DNA from: Poecilobothrus nobilitatus
Taxonomy: Eukaryota; Arthropoda; Insecta; Diptera; Dolichopodidae
Direction: 5' to 3'
Assembly (NCBI GenBank): GCA_947095535.1
Contig: OX352774.1
Location: forward strand, 260,683,843-260,747,842
DNA: 64,000 nt
Below the pieces are notes generated by a model. The model did no database searches and had not been told where the DNA came from. It worked only from the letters and a program-made list of their open reading frames with translations. Made by a program: the position numbers and the translations under genes. Positions 48,041 to 61,304 of this stretch are shown in pieces (position 1 is the first letter of the stretch; every line of letters starts with the position of its first letter).

Positions 48041-50739
48041 GGTTAGCAGTTATAATGTCACTTTGCCATAAATAGAGAACTGAAGAAGAAAAGAGAAGGA
48101 CGAGTTGCTTTCGAAATCAAACAAGTTTTACTTAAGATATTTTTCTTATAATATCTTAAGATTATTAGTCAGTTTCTTAAATTTATCATTAAGGTATTTT
48201 TTATATGTATATATGTATGTATTATCAAAAGCTTTACATACCATACATAATAATATTCTAAAATCCTTAATTAAATTTTTACTTTTATGATATTTAATAA
48301 ATATTATTGTTTTTTTATAATTCTTTCTATATTTTTTTTTAGTTTTTTGTTCTTTTCAATTAATAGTTTTTTTTTTTCTTCTTCTTCTTTTGATATTGAA
48401 TTATTTTAATTGATATAACATATTGACCCTTAACATTATATTGCATTAATCATTTAATATATCCAGTCATATGTATATATATATATATATATATTTAATA
48501 TACTCCTATTAAAATGCACAATAAATTGATAGAATTTAGATTGCTTAATCCGCTACAATATTGTTCCAATACCTTTTAATCCATTCTTTCCGCTCTGAAA
48601 TGAATACACACATATCTGCTATATGAATTGAAATATATCTAAATTAAATCTTTATTTAAAGTTATAATATCTGAAATAAAAAAGCAAAAATAATTTACTT
48701 AAAAAGGTATCTAAATACCTATAAGATCATTTTTTTGTTGCTTTTTGTTTTTTTTTTTTTTTCTGAATGAAAAATTTAAAGAATTAAGACATAATAATGG
48801 AGTATAAGAAGAAAAAGAAGAAGTTCTAGACTGCACACATCATCACCCAGTATTTTTTTTTAATTTTTCAAGAAAAAGAAAAAAAAAAAAACTAAATAAT
48901 ATTTAGAATTGAATTCAAAAAAGTTAAATGAAAATTTTACTTAAAAGAGCTGAAAATAAGAAAATGAAAAGGAGAAAAAAAAAAAGGGTCAGCGAAACTA
49001 ATCTGACATAACAACAGAGCATAATTTTTATATCTGCGATAAGGAAATATCGTATATAAGAATAGAAAAAGAAAGAAACAGCAGATTGATGCATCAGCAT
49101 TTAATATTCAGCAGCCTTCTTTCCTTTTTTTTTTTTGTATTTTTTTTTTTTTGTTTAATTATCTATTAGGCATATAAGAGTACTTCATTATTTATATACT
49201 TAACGTTTTATATTTTTTAAAAAGTATATAGTAAATTTTTATAATTTCAGTTTCTCGAATTCAAATATCCAATATTTTTATTTTGTTTAAAGAAATTTAG
49301 GAAAAAAATTAATTAATTGTAATATTATTAAATTTAAGTTTTGTTGTAAAAAGGATGCTGTTGTCTTTTTATTATTCTGATAAGACTTTTGTAATAAGAT
49401 TAAAGTGAATATTCTTTACCTAGTTATCTAATTGTTTACTCCTAATTGGCTTCATAGTTTTTTGTTTGTAAAGAATACTTTATTTAAGGACATAATAATA
49501 CATTTTACAGTAATGTTGGTTGTGGTTGAAACTGGGGTAATCATTTTTTCGTCTAAAGAAAATATATATGCATGTATGCTGGGTCATGCAATATGACATT
49601 TCGTGAATCTACGGTCATTTTAACTTGAAGTAATTATAATAACAAATTTTGAGATTGGAGGTTTTATATTAAATTATTTATTTTATATTAAATGAGAGAA
49701 TTTAAAGTTGAAATTGTACCTCACAAGATATAAGCTATTAAATAAACATATACGGGAAACGTCAAAATCCTATAGTTTTATTACCTTAAGAAAAGACAAA
49801 AATGAAAGGAAATTACTACATAAAGGGACATAAAAAGGAAGGGAGGAAAGGAAAATCAATAATATTATAGAAAATTACAAAACTTGTAAAAATTTGAACT
49901 GATTGGAAAATGAAGCCTAAGACTAAATTAACAGTGAGGTGCCTAAAGATGGAAAAAAAATGATGGAAATTTGTTATAAGCGATCTAATTAAATTTTTTT
50001 CGAAAAAAAAAAGCATTTATTCTAGAAAGTGAATTTCTAAAAAAAAATTACGTTTTTTTCAATGATTTTTTATTGTTTTATTTTTTTTTTTTTATATTTT
50101 TCATAGCTTTAGCAATAAATGACAATAATTACGTTGAAACCTTAAAAAGTGATTTTGATAATACACATACTTACCTGGTCTGTGGTCTGTTATTATAAAA
50201 TTGTTTATGCTATGTGTGAGATATAATATAGCTACCACCTACCTTTACACATGGTATTCATAGTATTTGTAAAAGGTTTTATTTTATTTTTTTTTTCTCT
50301 TTTATTTATGTATTTTCAAATGTATGTATATATATGTATATATACGTACAAACTATTATTGTAATTATAATAACTTTTTCCCAACAAAAGACGAAAAAAA
50401 AAATTCAGTAAAAAATTCAAAGTTCTGGAATTTCGTTTTTAATAAGAGAAAGAAAATAAATTTAGTTACGCTCTGATGACATAATAATTTCTTTCACAAA
50501 ATAATCAGTATTATCATCATCATCATCATCATCCTTATAATCATTATTAGTTGAAATTAAAAAGACTTACTTTATATTTTGAATTAAAACTATATATTAT
50601 GTACGTATGCATGTCTGTACCTATGCCTAATAAAATTAAAAATTTATAACATCAAATGCTTCTTAACAAAATATTAAAATATATTTTACAAATGAAATGA
50701 TTGACGATCTGTCTTTTTTTAAATTAAATAAAAAAATGA
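48041..50739. other. AT-rich non-coding DNA with simple repeats
   Basis: (TA)n lies at 48472-48494, with poly-T at 48371-48380 and 48749-48762. An (ATC)n run lies at 50510-50533, the only clean trinucleotide run of that kind here. I see no gene or clear element. Confidence 0.5.
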
Positions 50740-50830
50740 TGGGCTCGGGGGTCTAGTGGTTAAGCATGTGGCTTATTAAACGAGGGAGTGCGGGCACAGA
50801 TCCTGCACAGGTAGCAAATTTTATTAATTG
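50740..50830 (+). repeat. tRNA-derived SINE head, copy 2
   Basis: It has an A-box-like GGTCTAGTGGTTAAGC and a T arm GTGCGGG, loop CACAGAT, CCTGCAC (7-bp stem with one G-T pair). It aligns with 26945-27032 across about 75 bases. The TTC of the loop has changed to CAC, so the B box is damaged. It lies on the plus strand and runs into AT-rich DNA containing CTACCAGAGGTAG, a small palindrome. The overlapping minus-strand frames at 50753-51030 are not genes. Confidence 0.65.
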
Positions 50831-51504
50831 AAAATAAATCCCCCTTGCTACCAGAGGTAGTGTAAATATAAAGTACATAATATAAACCAAATAAATAATA
50901 TTAGTGTATAATTTAATAATAATATTCGCCCTGTAATGGTCGATGGTTTTGTAATATTGCAATATCTTATGTGATTTGTAATAATAATATAAATAAATAA
51001 AAAAATAAAAAAAATGATCCGATCATACATTGATAAGAATATACTGAAACATTTTATAATTTTGCTTAAGGAAATGCTAGAACATCAGTAAGACAAGTAC
51101 TAAAATAATTTAACGGAAGGAGTAAATCTTCAGTTATAACAATATAATCTAAATATGATATACTGGTAAAAACATCTTATCGATCCTAACAGAGCATTAC
51201 TATAGTACATTTTTAAGACAATTAAATTCACCAAAGATCTATATTTATATCGTTCCGGGGAAGTTTCTATAATTTGGTTAAGAATACCAAGTTATTACAG
51301 ACTTGTTCAAGTCTCTTTAATTTTTTCCTCGATCTGTTTTATTTTGTAATTTATTTTGCCAAACTTATGCACCTGGATTGAAATATTTTTTTGAATTAAA
51401 TTTTATTGTGTTTTACTTAAAGGGTTCTTGTCTACAGACTTTTTTAATTTTAATATACTTGTCTAATTCATAGAATAGTAATGAAGACATTATATTGCAT
51501 TAGC

Positions 51505-51960
51505 CTTTCAATCGGAGGATCAAGGTTTAAGATCAAATGCCCGTTTAGATCAAATGCAGGAAGGTGTATTATATTACTGCATGTTGTAAGTGGCTGGCCT
51601 TTACTCTGTAGTAAATTGCATTATATTAACTAATATTATAATATAATAATAATAATAATAGCTGCTAGGTGGAAGCTGACCTTGCAGGAAGATGCTATTT
51701 ACAGGATGAGGAAATCTCATGCAGGAAGATGCTATTTACTATTGCATATTGTAATTGTTGATTGCTTTGTCACTGAGGATAGCAAAACAGTAATAAGAAT
51801 TGGTGAATTAATTGTTCCCTTACAGTACCACTTTCCAATTCAAAGTGGCCGCATCCCCGACCTACATCCTTTCCTAACCCTATCCTTTAAACAATGTACT
51901 GCATTATATTAGCTACAGAGGAAGATGAGTTTAGTCAGAAAAATCTGACAATATCAAGAC
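51505..51960 (+). mobile_element. Single-arm relative of the 39.4-kb foldback
   Basis: It carries the arm units in order: GTGTATTATATTACTGCATG and its repeat GCTATTTACTATTGCATATTG, TTTACTCTGTAGTAAA, an ATT/TAA tract (51641-51661), TGTCACTGAGGATAGCAAAA, TGTTCCCTTACAGTACCACT, CGACCTACATCCTTTCCTAA, and finally GTTTAGTCAGAAAAATCTGA then TTTGATGTCTTCGAAAAATT. The order equals the left arm at 39388-39850. No inverse partner follows, so it is a solo arm or a truncated copy. A 76-codon frame (51682-51912) is internal to it. Confidence 0.7.
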
Positions 51961-54900
51961 ATATTTTTGATGTCTTCGAAAAATTTCCACCTCCATTAGA
52001 AAACAAAAATCATATTCAAAACATAATCCAGCTCTAATGCATCAATATTTTGAATTCGCTATAAAAAAAATTTTTTAATTTGCTATAAAATCTTCTCTAT
52101 AAAAACATCCAATATTCTTTCAATATTTTTCCTTCACGCGTTGTTTTTCTTTTACTATAATAGGCTTCAGGGTGTGGAATTTTATGCAGAGCATAGGGGT
52201 GAACATTAAAAATAACCAGGATTGTATAATTTATTCTTTCGTTTATTTATTTGAAAAACTGAAGTAACAGCTGCTAAATTATTTTGGTAATTTACATTGC
52301 GATTTAATTCTTTTTTTTTACTGTGATAAAAGTTTAAATATTTTACTAAAAAAAAAAAAAATTAAAAAAATATTATAATTTCTCTGAACTATTAAATCAT
52401 ATTCTCATTTTATTACATTAGTTAAAAAGAGAAAGAAAGAGTTAATAAAACCACTCATTTTCTATAATATAAAAATTATTTTAAAAACTATTTCTTTATT
52501 TTTTTTTTTTGTATTTAAAAAAAGGTATGATGACTTTTAATTATTTTAATTCGATTTGCATGATTAAGATTTATGATGAGTTTATTTTTATAATAACAAA
52601 ATATTATTTAAGATAAATTTAAAAAAAAAAAACAACAATTGTAAAGTTCAATATAAAATAAAAAGTGTTGAATATTTGAACTCAGTCAGATTGCCAATGG
52701 TCTTTAAAACTTTTTTTTTTTTTTTTGTATTGTTGTAAAAATTTTAAAATTTCATTCAAAAATTACAGATAATTGAATATAAATAATTATATTTTCTATT
52801 TTACTTCAATTATATTTAAAATTTTATTAATATTATTACAGAAATTTTCATTATAATATTAAATATCAATCATTCAATCAATAAAAAGAAAAGAATGTCG
52901 AAATAAATATATTGTTATTATGGTTAACTAAACAACCAATTCAAATATTTGTAGAGAAGTTCCTAAAAATTTTGCAATCATCTAATCATGAACTAATCAT
53001 CTTTTATAGATACTTTATAAGAGGGAATAAAAATAATGGATCAGCCTTTCAAACGAAAAGAAACTAAATGTCTGTAGACAGCACAACTCCACATTCTGTA
53101 CTGAATAAATTTTATAAGAAAATTTAAGCTTATATGTAATCCTTTATTATATGACATTTTCTCAACTTTTGCAGAGAATAGTGAACAAAATAATTGAAAT
53201 GAACATTGACATCTGATTTTTTATCATTCTTCTATACAAAATTCTGTAAGCACTGAATTTTTTAAATAAGCAATATCGTCTATATTGCTACATATTTAAC
53301 AAGACAGTACAAAAAGAGTTTGATAGCACCGAAAACTTAACTTAGATGACTTTAAAATCAAGTATAGACAATTAAAGTAAAAACCCAGATTTTATTACAT
53401 TTAATAAAACTCTAAAATAAAATGAAGCTATAACAAGTTGAAAACTGTTGAAAACTGGGTTTAATGGCTTCAATTTAAATACATTATTCTTCAATCTTTT
53501 TTAATACGTTTAGTAAGTATGTTTGACATTGAAATTATGGAAAAAATGTATTTTATAAAATTTAGTTCCAAAATTTATGGTTAATGATATTTGCATTACA
53601 TAAACTTAAATGCCATTCAATAGATGCCAAAATGTAACTTTGCAAATATGTTAGAACTTTCTAGAATTTAATGTCCTATCATTTTGACACTTTGTAGTTT
53701 GACTTATCTGGTATAGTTTGAGTGAATTAGAAAACATATCGTAATTGTTATACATAAATTAATTATATATTTACATACTTTGGTCTTCGTTTTTTATTTA
53801 ATGTTGGTTTTCTTACTTTTATCTTTACATTTAGAGCTGACTCTTCTTGTTCGTAAGCATGAAAATGCTTATTACAGTTGTCTCTAGAATCACTCTAAAA
53901 TTTGGTATTTCGTCGTTTCTACATTGTGTTTATATAGATTTTTAATTATCTAAAATCTAAACCTTTTCTTTGTGATTTCTTTCTTTGAAAAGTTTCCGAA
54001 TTCTTGATCTAAACTATTGCAACAGAATGAAGTTAGTCGCAGTTTAAATACAAAAATAATAAGAATAATTAAATCTGTTTAGTTATAGCTAATATAATTA
54101 TTAATTCGGCTATTCGTTAGATTAGATTATGCGCCCTTCTTTATTGTAATTTTGGACAAAGAAAATTTTTTTAAAAATAATAAACTTTTCTGAGAGTTCT
54201 CATGGAATTATGATAAAGTTAATATTGGCTTTAAAAAATATTGATATAAAACTTGTATTACCATAAATATCTCTTGAATCATTTAGACTCACTATAAATA
54301 TTTAATTTAAGTAGTGATTGACTACTTTGAAGAACGGTTTTGAGATCTCCAAAATGATGAAATAGAAATGTTGAAATTTTTAAAATAAAATATTAAACTT
54401 ATTTAATTTTACTCTAAAATTAGTTTCAAGACAGGGTGATTTACGAAAAAAACATTAAAAAACTATCTCAAGATTTTTTTTAAGTTGGCAGCCTATTTCG
54501 TACTATACGGGTTTTAAGAAATATTTAGAGTAATTTGAATTTTTGTACTAATATTTTAAAATATGATATTAGCCCTTCTTCTTCCTTCGTTGCTTATCGG
54601 CACCATGACAAAACTTTATTATTTTTATTGAATTTTCTTTCCACAAAATTCCAAAAAAAAATCAATCGGGCGGATAAATTATATTGGCTTGTTATTGATT
54701 ACAATATTAGGTTACATTTCACCTTGATTATCCTTTATCCTTGATTATCAGCTTTAATAAATGAGTTAAATATTAAAAGGATGATTAATTTAGTACATAT
54801 TTTAGCATCAACCAAGGTAAAATTTTAGCGTTTGTTTTAATTATAGTGCAAAAAAGATCAAGTTTGTCTATAGTAGATCTAGTTTAGAATAGCCGTTAAT

Positions 54901-55662
54901 TCTAATAAAATGGCTAAAATTTAATAAACCATCTTTAAAACACTTATAATTTTTCTCCTTTTTCAAATTATAAAATATTTTTTAATATCTTTAATTTTCA
55001 ATCCAAATCCCTTCAATCTTATCTTAAAATTATACATATTTTTTTTTTTTTTTTCTTACTTGGAAATAAATAAAAAATTATTTTAAAACTGTTTTATTTA
55101 ATTGACTTTTATTAGTATCTCTATCTATAGATATAAACACATTTTATATTTTTAATAATGGTAAAATTAATATTTACTTAACGGACAGTTCAATTTCAAA
55201 ATTATTAGTTTCCATTAATTTCTTTTTATTATTTTATATATATATAAATAAAATCTACAAAATTTATGTAAAACTGTAAAATAAATCTACAAATACAATT
55301 AAGCATTATTGAAAAATCATCATAATATTAAAAAAGAAACTCTAAAGAAACATTTTTTTTATTAAAAATAAAAGTCATTCTATATCTAAATATTATAATA
55401 TTATATTATATACTCTGTACAATGCTTTAAATAAAATGCCATACCATTATTATCATCATTTTTATATCTGAATTTTTCTTTTTAATCATGGCCTTTTAGA
55501 TTTTTCCTCCATAATTCAAAATGGAAAAACAAAAAAGAAATGAAAACTTTTTAAGTTTTAAAATTTTTATAATATATTGCATGAAAGTTATATATTCTGT
55601 CTGGAATGCATATACGATGATAATAACTTCCATTTTAAAGTTATAGGTTTCATATATTTTAG

Positions 55663-55700
<38 letters not shown>

Positions 55701-57814
55701 ATACATATATGTATATATAATTTTTTATACATAAAGTCCATGTATAATTCACCATTCAGAAAAATTTTGTATTTGGGTGGCCTTTTTTTTTTTTTTTTTG
55801 TTGTCTTCCTTTCCTTAACACTTCAATATTCCTTGACATACAATCAAAGATCTCAGTATCCATTAAAATATGAAGTTGCATATAGGCTAGAAGCAAATTA
55901 AAGACAAAAAGAAATAATTTTTTATTATTGTTTCTTTTTTTTCTTTATATTTTATTTTATTTTCATAATTTTTTTTATTTCAGATTAATTCTTCAAGCGG
56001 ACCAACAACTTCATTCAAAATGGAAAATCTTCTTAATTTACTCCTCAATTTGTTGATCATCATTTCATTTAAACGTATGTATGTATATAGAAAAGTTTCT
56101 ATATATTATAAATATACATTTGTATTCATCAATTTAATGCTAAAACAAAACAAATAAAAAATAAAAAAAAATAAAAAAATTCAGGTAACACCAACAGGTA
56201 TAAATAATGGAAGGTATTTTCTCTGTATTTACATATTATTATACATAAGAACATATGTAATCTATGGTAAAACACTCCTGAAAAATTTAAACTTCAATTT
56301 ATTATGATGATGAATTTAAAAAAAAATAAAATAAAAATTTTAAACGAAAATGGAAAGAAAGAGAAAACAAAACGATTTATTTAAATATTAAATAAATAAT
56401 ATTATATGTATATATTTTGTATATATACTCATAATAATAATGAGTATATATATATACAAAAGAGTAAAAAATAAATACATATATTATGTACATATATATA
56501 TGTATATTTTTAAAGATTTAAAACCTAGTCATGTCCTGCTGTAAAAACAAAAAGGATCAAAATCATATTTAAGACAACAAAAGATCAAATCAAGTTTTTC
56601 AACCCAAATATAATACAAATTCCTGATATTGAAGTAGAATAAATGTTGTATGGAAAGATAATTTACAACTTTTCTTCATTAAAAAAAAAAAAAAAAAAAC
56701 AAAACAAAAAAAAAATCATCTTTTCTTTTTACAGGTAAGGTGATGAGTATAAAAACAAAAGATATTTTTCATTTTAGATCATTCAATAAGTTGAATAGTA
56801 CCTAATATTTGTGATATATATATCTAAGCAACAGCCAGCAGCAGCCGTCGCAATAACATACAGTAAAAATTCATTTATAGAATATAGGACTCTTAATGTT
56901 CGAAAATTACAAAAAAGAAAAAAAAAAATATTTCTAATAATTACCTAGCACTATAAGGGGTAACAAAAACAAAAAAAAAAAACTTTGTACAATAATTTGA
57001 AGGAAAGAAGAAGCTGTTCAATGATTTATAGCCACTTTCATTTGGTCCCCTTCAAAAACAAAAATAAAAAAATTTTTTTTTTTTTTAAAACAATATATTT
57101 TAAAAATTTTTAATCCTGGGTGGTAATAATATCAATTTAGTTGTAATATTAAAAATAAAGTCAGAAAATCTAAGAACTAATTTGACATAGTAATTTACCT
57201 TTTTTTTTTTTTGAAATTGTGTTAATTATTCACACCTTTAAAAAACAATAAAAATTTAATGAAGAATAATACATAGATATTTTTTTATTTTATTTAACCG
57301 GAACTAAGAATAAAATAATTGAAAAAAATTAGAAGCTACATAATGTTGGGTTCTGCTTGGTCTTACTTGCAAATAATTTCAAAGAAGTTATTTTCTTGTT
57401 TTTTTCCTTCTTCTTTTTTTTTTTTTATAGAATTGTGGCTTTCATTGGTATTGAATGAAATATAAAAATGGTGATCCTTCTGTATGGTTCTGTATAGAAA
57501 TTATTTCTTCATTTTCTGATATGCATTAAAATGAAAGAAAAGAAAAGAAAAAATGATGGGTATAAATATTGCCAAATCTAATTGTTTTATTGTCTAAAAT
57601 CAACATGAATATTGTTTTGCTTCAATTTTGATTACCTATGCGATTTTTAATTAAATGTAATATTAATTTTTATTATAGAATTATTTTATCTGATATTATT
57701 GTGGTATATTTTAAAAAAAAAATAATTATGTACATAAATTTCTCTAATATATAATTTTCCTTCTTTGAAACTTTAATTAACAGAACTAAGTAGTCCTTTG
57801 TAACTTTAATTTAA
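51961..57814. other. Long AT-rich stretch with no recognisable gene
   Basis: The stretch contains poly-A/T runs (52346-52360, 52710-52727, 55029-55045, 55783-55800, 56679-56699), (TA)n at 55666-55697 and TATGTA-rich zones (56400-56510). The 81-codon minus-strand frame at 55496-55741 crosses the TA block and is a chance frame. CAGCAGCCAGCAGCAGCC-like sequence at 56832-56847 is the only GC-rich spot. Confidence 0.5.
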
Positions 57815-57879
57815 TAACTAGAGATAAGGCAGAATATAAAACTAAAAGACGGTTTTACGGACGGAGATGATATTAAAAG

Positions 57880-58686
57880 GGGAGCGCCACGAAATCCCAA
57901 AAAAAAAATCCTAAATACCAAAATCCCAAAGTAATTTTGATATTATTGTTCGTTTTGAATTAAGAATTGGATTCAAATCAGGATTGCCGCTTTTTCCAGA
58001 ATATCTATAAGTATATGCCAGATTTTGAATTAGGAAGGGTTTTAGAGTTGAATTCAAAATCAGGGTATTCTCTTTTTCTAGAATATTTATATATGTATAT
58101 AAATGTGAGGTTCTGAGTTAGGAGGAATTTTAAAGCTGAATTCTAAATCAGAGTTATACGTTTTTTCCAGAATATTTTTAAATATCTGTATGTGAGATTC
58201 TAAATTAGGAGACATTTTATAGTTAGTTTCAAAATCAGAGTTTCAATAAATTGTTTAGTGGAAGTTTGGGGGCGGTAGGCCCACTATATATACCAATACT
58301 AATATATTTTTATTGAAATACGTATGTAAAGAAAAAAAATAGATGACATTTTATAGTTGATTACAAAATAAGGATCCAATAATTTGTTTAGGGTGGTTTG
58401 GGTTTATTAGCGGCAACTATTTTAAATGCCTTGTTGTTGAAATATGTATCTAAAAAGATGTTAGGAACAATTTAACAGTTTGAAGAGTATAAAAAAGCAA
58501 ATTTAAAAAATTAAAAACGTAGAAATCTTGAATAAAATGTTGGATCTTTTTTGTTGGAATTTTTTTTGTACAATTTTTGCAATCATTTTTTTTTCATTAA
58601 ATAGACGCACATCTGAAATAAAATAATTCAAAACAAATTATGATAACGAAAGTGGTTTGGGATTTTGGGATTTCGTGGACAACCCG
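57880..58686 (+). mobile_element. Inverted-repeat element nested in the DINE-like copy
   Basis: CCACGAAATCCCAAAA at 57887 is the exact inverse of TTTTGGGATTTCGTGG at 58663-58678; a second ATCCCAAA / TTTGGGAT pair lies just inside. TTAAAAG occurs at 57873-57879 and 58687-58693, a candidate 7-bp target duplication (or TTAA with flanking chance identity). The interior holds an 82-89-bp tandem array (family C). There is no transposase frame. Its insertion between two parts of one DINE-like copy explains the break. The exact ends are uncertain by about 10 bp. Confidence 0.7.
57958..58250. repeat. 82-89-bp tandem array (family C units)
   Basis: The landmark CAGAATAT (TAGAATAT in unit 2) recurs at 57997, 58079 and 58168. 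Each unit also has ATTAGGA, TTTTA(A/G)AGTTGAATTC or similar, and AAATCAG(A/G)G. Two longer, modified units with TTTAGTGG or TTTAGGGTGG follow to 58440 and resemble the dispersed copies at 45489 and 47886. This suggests those copies derive from such arrays, or the reverse. Confidence 0.7.
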
Positions 58687-59350
58687 TTAAAAGACCAGAC
58701 GCACATTTTCCAAAAGACAATAAAAAAACTTTAGAACATTGTGGCTTACAACAAAATGTGTAATAGAATTTGTATAAGAAATTAAGAGAGGCACTTACTT
58801 CAATTTTAAGGAATTCCTTTATAATTAAGAAAAACTGTTAAAACGTATAAAAAATATAATCCTGAAGCTTTAATTTTTTTATTTTTCTTTCAGAAAATTG
58901 CATGCAATCCCTGTTGCCTAAAAATAGCAAATTTTCAATTTTTGAGCTCAAATAGTTCTGATAGAGGGAGAAGTACAAAAAATGTTTTTATGAAATATCT
59001 TATACTAATTATTTAAAAGATTTTTATTCTTTAAAAACTTCAAGGTTCCAACTAAAAGCGTGCAGAAGTTTTGAAGGAAACAACAATTTTGTATAATTTT
59101 CTTTTCATATAACGGAAAATTTAAATGCTAAATTGCAAAACATGGTATTATTTTGATTTTAATTTATTAAGCTAAAAATATCCTGTCTTTTGAGATTTTT
59201 AGATTGCAAAAATGTATAACCATTTGAAAATAATCCTTTCTCAAACATTGATGTGCTACAGTTCCGTAATGGGTGGGGGCTATATAAAAATTTGGTCTAG
59301 AAGATTAATTTTTTAAAGAGATCTATCCATTGGCATTTTAAACTTTTTAA

Positions 59351-60303
59351 AGCTAGTATAGAAAAAGTTTTATTATAATTTATAAAATATTGTAATTAAA
59401 AAAAAAAAAAAATCTGTAAATAAAGTGTTAAGCGTTGAAGTGTCAATTACTTAAAATTGCAATACTATACCTAATTACAATAAAGAACTTGTTGTGTGAT
59501 TAAACGATTATTTTTGTACATAAAGGATTCCTTTTGTTTTTTTTTTTTTCAATTACAATTTATTATTGCATCATTATTCTTGTACAGTACATGTTTTTAA
59601 ATTAACCAAATCAGGATTTGTTTAATTAATTTTTATAGTTTTTTCCTCTGAATAATTTCATTATATATATGGTATTATATAATATATATTTACAAATATA
59701 TTTAAACAAAAACAAAATAAATAATATTATATAACTTAAATTTTACACTTGAATTCCTTGCAATTTTAAACTACTAACTCACATATTATGTAAATATATA
59801 AAAAAAAAAAAAAAAAATTTAAAAAAAAGTTTTTAAAATTTGTATATTTAAATTTTTTTATTATATTTGTGTTATTAGTCAAATTTTTTCCTCCTGTATT
59901 GTTACATTTTACCTGAGTTTTCATTGTTAAAATAATATTTTGAGAAATGTTTTTTTTTTTTGTTTGGGCATTATAGATTTAATTTATCTTTTATAAGTAA
60001 AAATTATTGCTTGTAACAAGTTAGTTTATATAAATGATAAATGATCACTATGCATTTATATATTCGACATACATTATATATTCTACATATATCTACATAT
60101 ATTCTAGTCAAATTTTATATATTAACTAAAAGAAATTGCGACAAAAATTCTTTAAAAATTAAAGCCAAAAGTACATCCATACATAAAAACTTTTTTCGAA
60201 TTCCGTGAAAAGTCAAAACAATGTTGATTTATATGGAAATTATATAAGACCCAATGATAATCTAAATGGCGTGAAAAACTACAACGGCATAAAACTTTAT
60301 TAT
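59351..60303. other. AT-rich non-coding DNA
   Basis: The stretch contains A runs at 59398-59413 and 59800-59818, T-rich blocks and TATATT-rich DNA. I see nothing recognisable. Confidence 0.5.
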
Positions 60304-60517
60304 GACTGTATTTCATTTGCCTGTATTTCATATTATACAAAAATATATTATATAAATATTCTGTAAAAGGCGTGAATACACTAAAGTCCCTCCTAATTCA
60401 GATTCCCACATATAAATATATATAAATTTTCTGGAAAAAGCGTAAAACCCTACTTTTGAATGCAATTCTAAAATCTCTCCTAATTTAGAATGAAATACAG
60501 ACAAATAAAATACAGTT
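60304..60517. repeat. Short foldback, 28-bp inverted arms around a family C segment
   Basis: The left arm 60304-60331 and right arm 60490-60517 are inverse with three mismatches (GACTGTATTTCATTTGCCTG against its inverse starting ATGAAATACAGACAAATAAA). The 158 bp between them carries family C words in reverse: CTCCTAATTCAGA, TTTCTGGAAAAAGCG, AAATCTCTCCTAATTTAGAA. It is similar in plan to the nested element at 57880 and to 32364-33080. Confidence 0.65.
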
Positions 60518-61304
60518 AAATGATCAAGAAATACAGGAAAATGATACTACGGGAAAATGAAATATAGGCATATGACACGCTCCCAACAAAACGTCATCTA
60601 TTACTGATGGAATAGATACATAATGCAAAATGTAAATAAATACAAATTGACAGATCAAAAACAAAAACAGAGTTAGCGCCAATAGCCATATTATCTCCCT
60701 CAAAAAATCGTTTAACACTATATTTATATTTATCGTAACTTTTATAAACTATAATCGGTCAATCTCTAAAACGATCTCTATGTTTCTAACAAACAAACTA
60801 TTAAAAATCATAATATAGAGGACTCGAATGGAGGGCAGTATATTAATAAGAAATTTAGTTAATTTGGTGTTATATAGATTAGTTTTCAAACATGTAAAAA
60901 AAAAAAAAACAAACAAACTATTAAAAATTCTTCTTTCTATATAATATGAGCAAATTTCCAAAACATCCTTCCTACATCCTTATCCCGAAAACCAAACAGT
61001 AAAATTTTTATTAAAGATCCATCCTATATAATATTTGATTGAAAAGGGAATATAGTTTGGGTTCGTTAAAATTCACCACTACCGATAGAGACACTTAATG
61101 CAGCTCCTCTGTGTGATTTTTAATGTTTTCCACCGTCCTTCTTAAAAAAAAAATATTCTTTTACTTCTTGAACTTTCTGGAGTATTTTCTTTCATAGATA
61201 TTTTTTTAATTTTTGTCGTTTGAAAATGAGATTTTCAATTATACAATTTCCAATCTTTTTTCGTATGATATAAGTTTGCTGATAGTCAATAAAATAACGG
61301 AAAG
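60518..61304. other. AT-rich non-coding DNA
   Basis: AACAAACAAACTATTAAAAAT occurs near 60785-60805 and again near 60908-60930, flanking about 110 bp. It is a short direct repeat with no clear function. The minus-strand frames here (60524-60718 and 60749-60961) show no family I recognise. Confidence 0.4.

Larger units (their letters stand above)
57817..59350 (-). mobile_element. DINE-like element, minus strand, split by a nested insertion
   Basis: The left part (57817-57879: ACTAGAGATAAGGCAGAATA, then GACGGTTTTACGG) matches the block ACTAGATAAAACAAGGTAGAATG / CAACGGTTTTTAAA at 61305-61350. The element resumes after the insertion with TTAAAAG...GACGCACATTTTCCAAAAG (58687-58715), then GCGTGCAGAAGTTTTGA, ATATAACGGAAAATTTAAATG and CTACAGTTCCGTAATGGGTG near 59260. 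Reverse orientation relative to the 42474 copy. It is non-coding. Confidence 0.7.
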
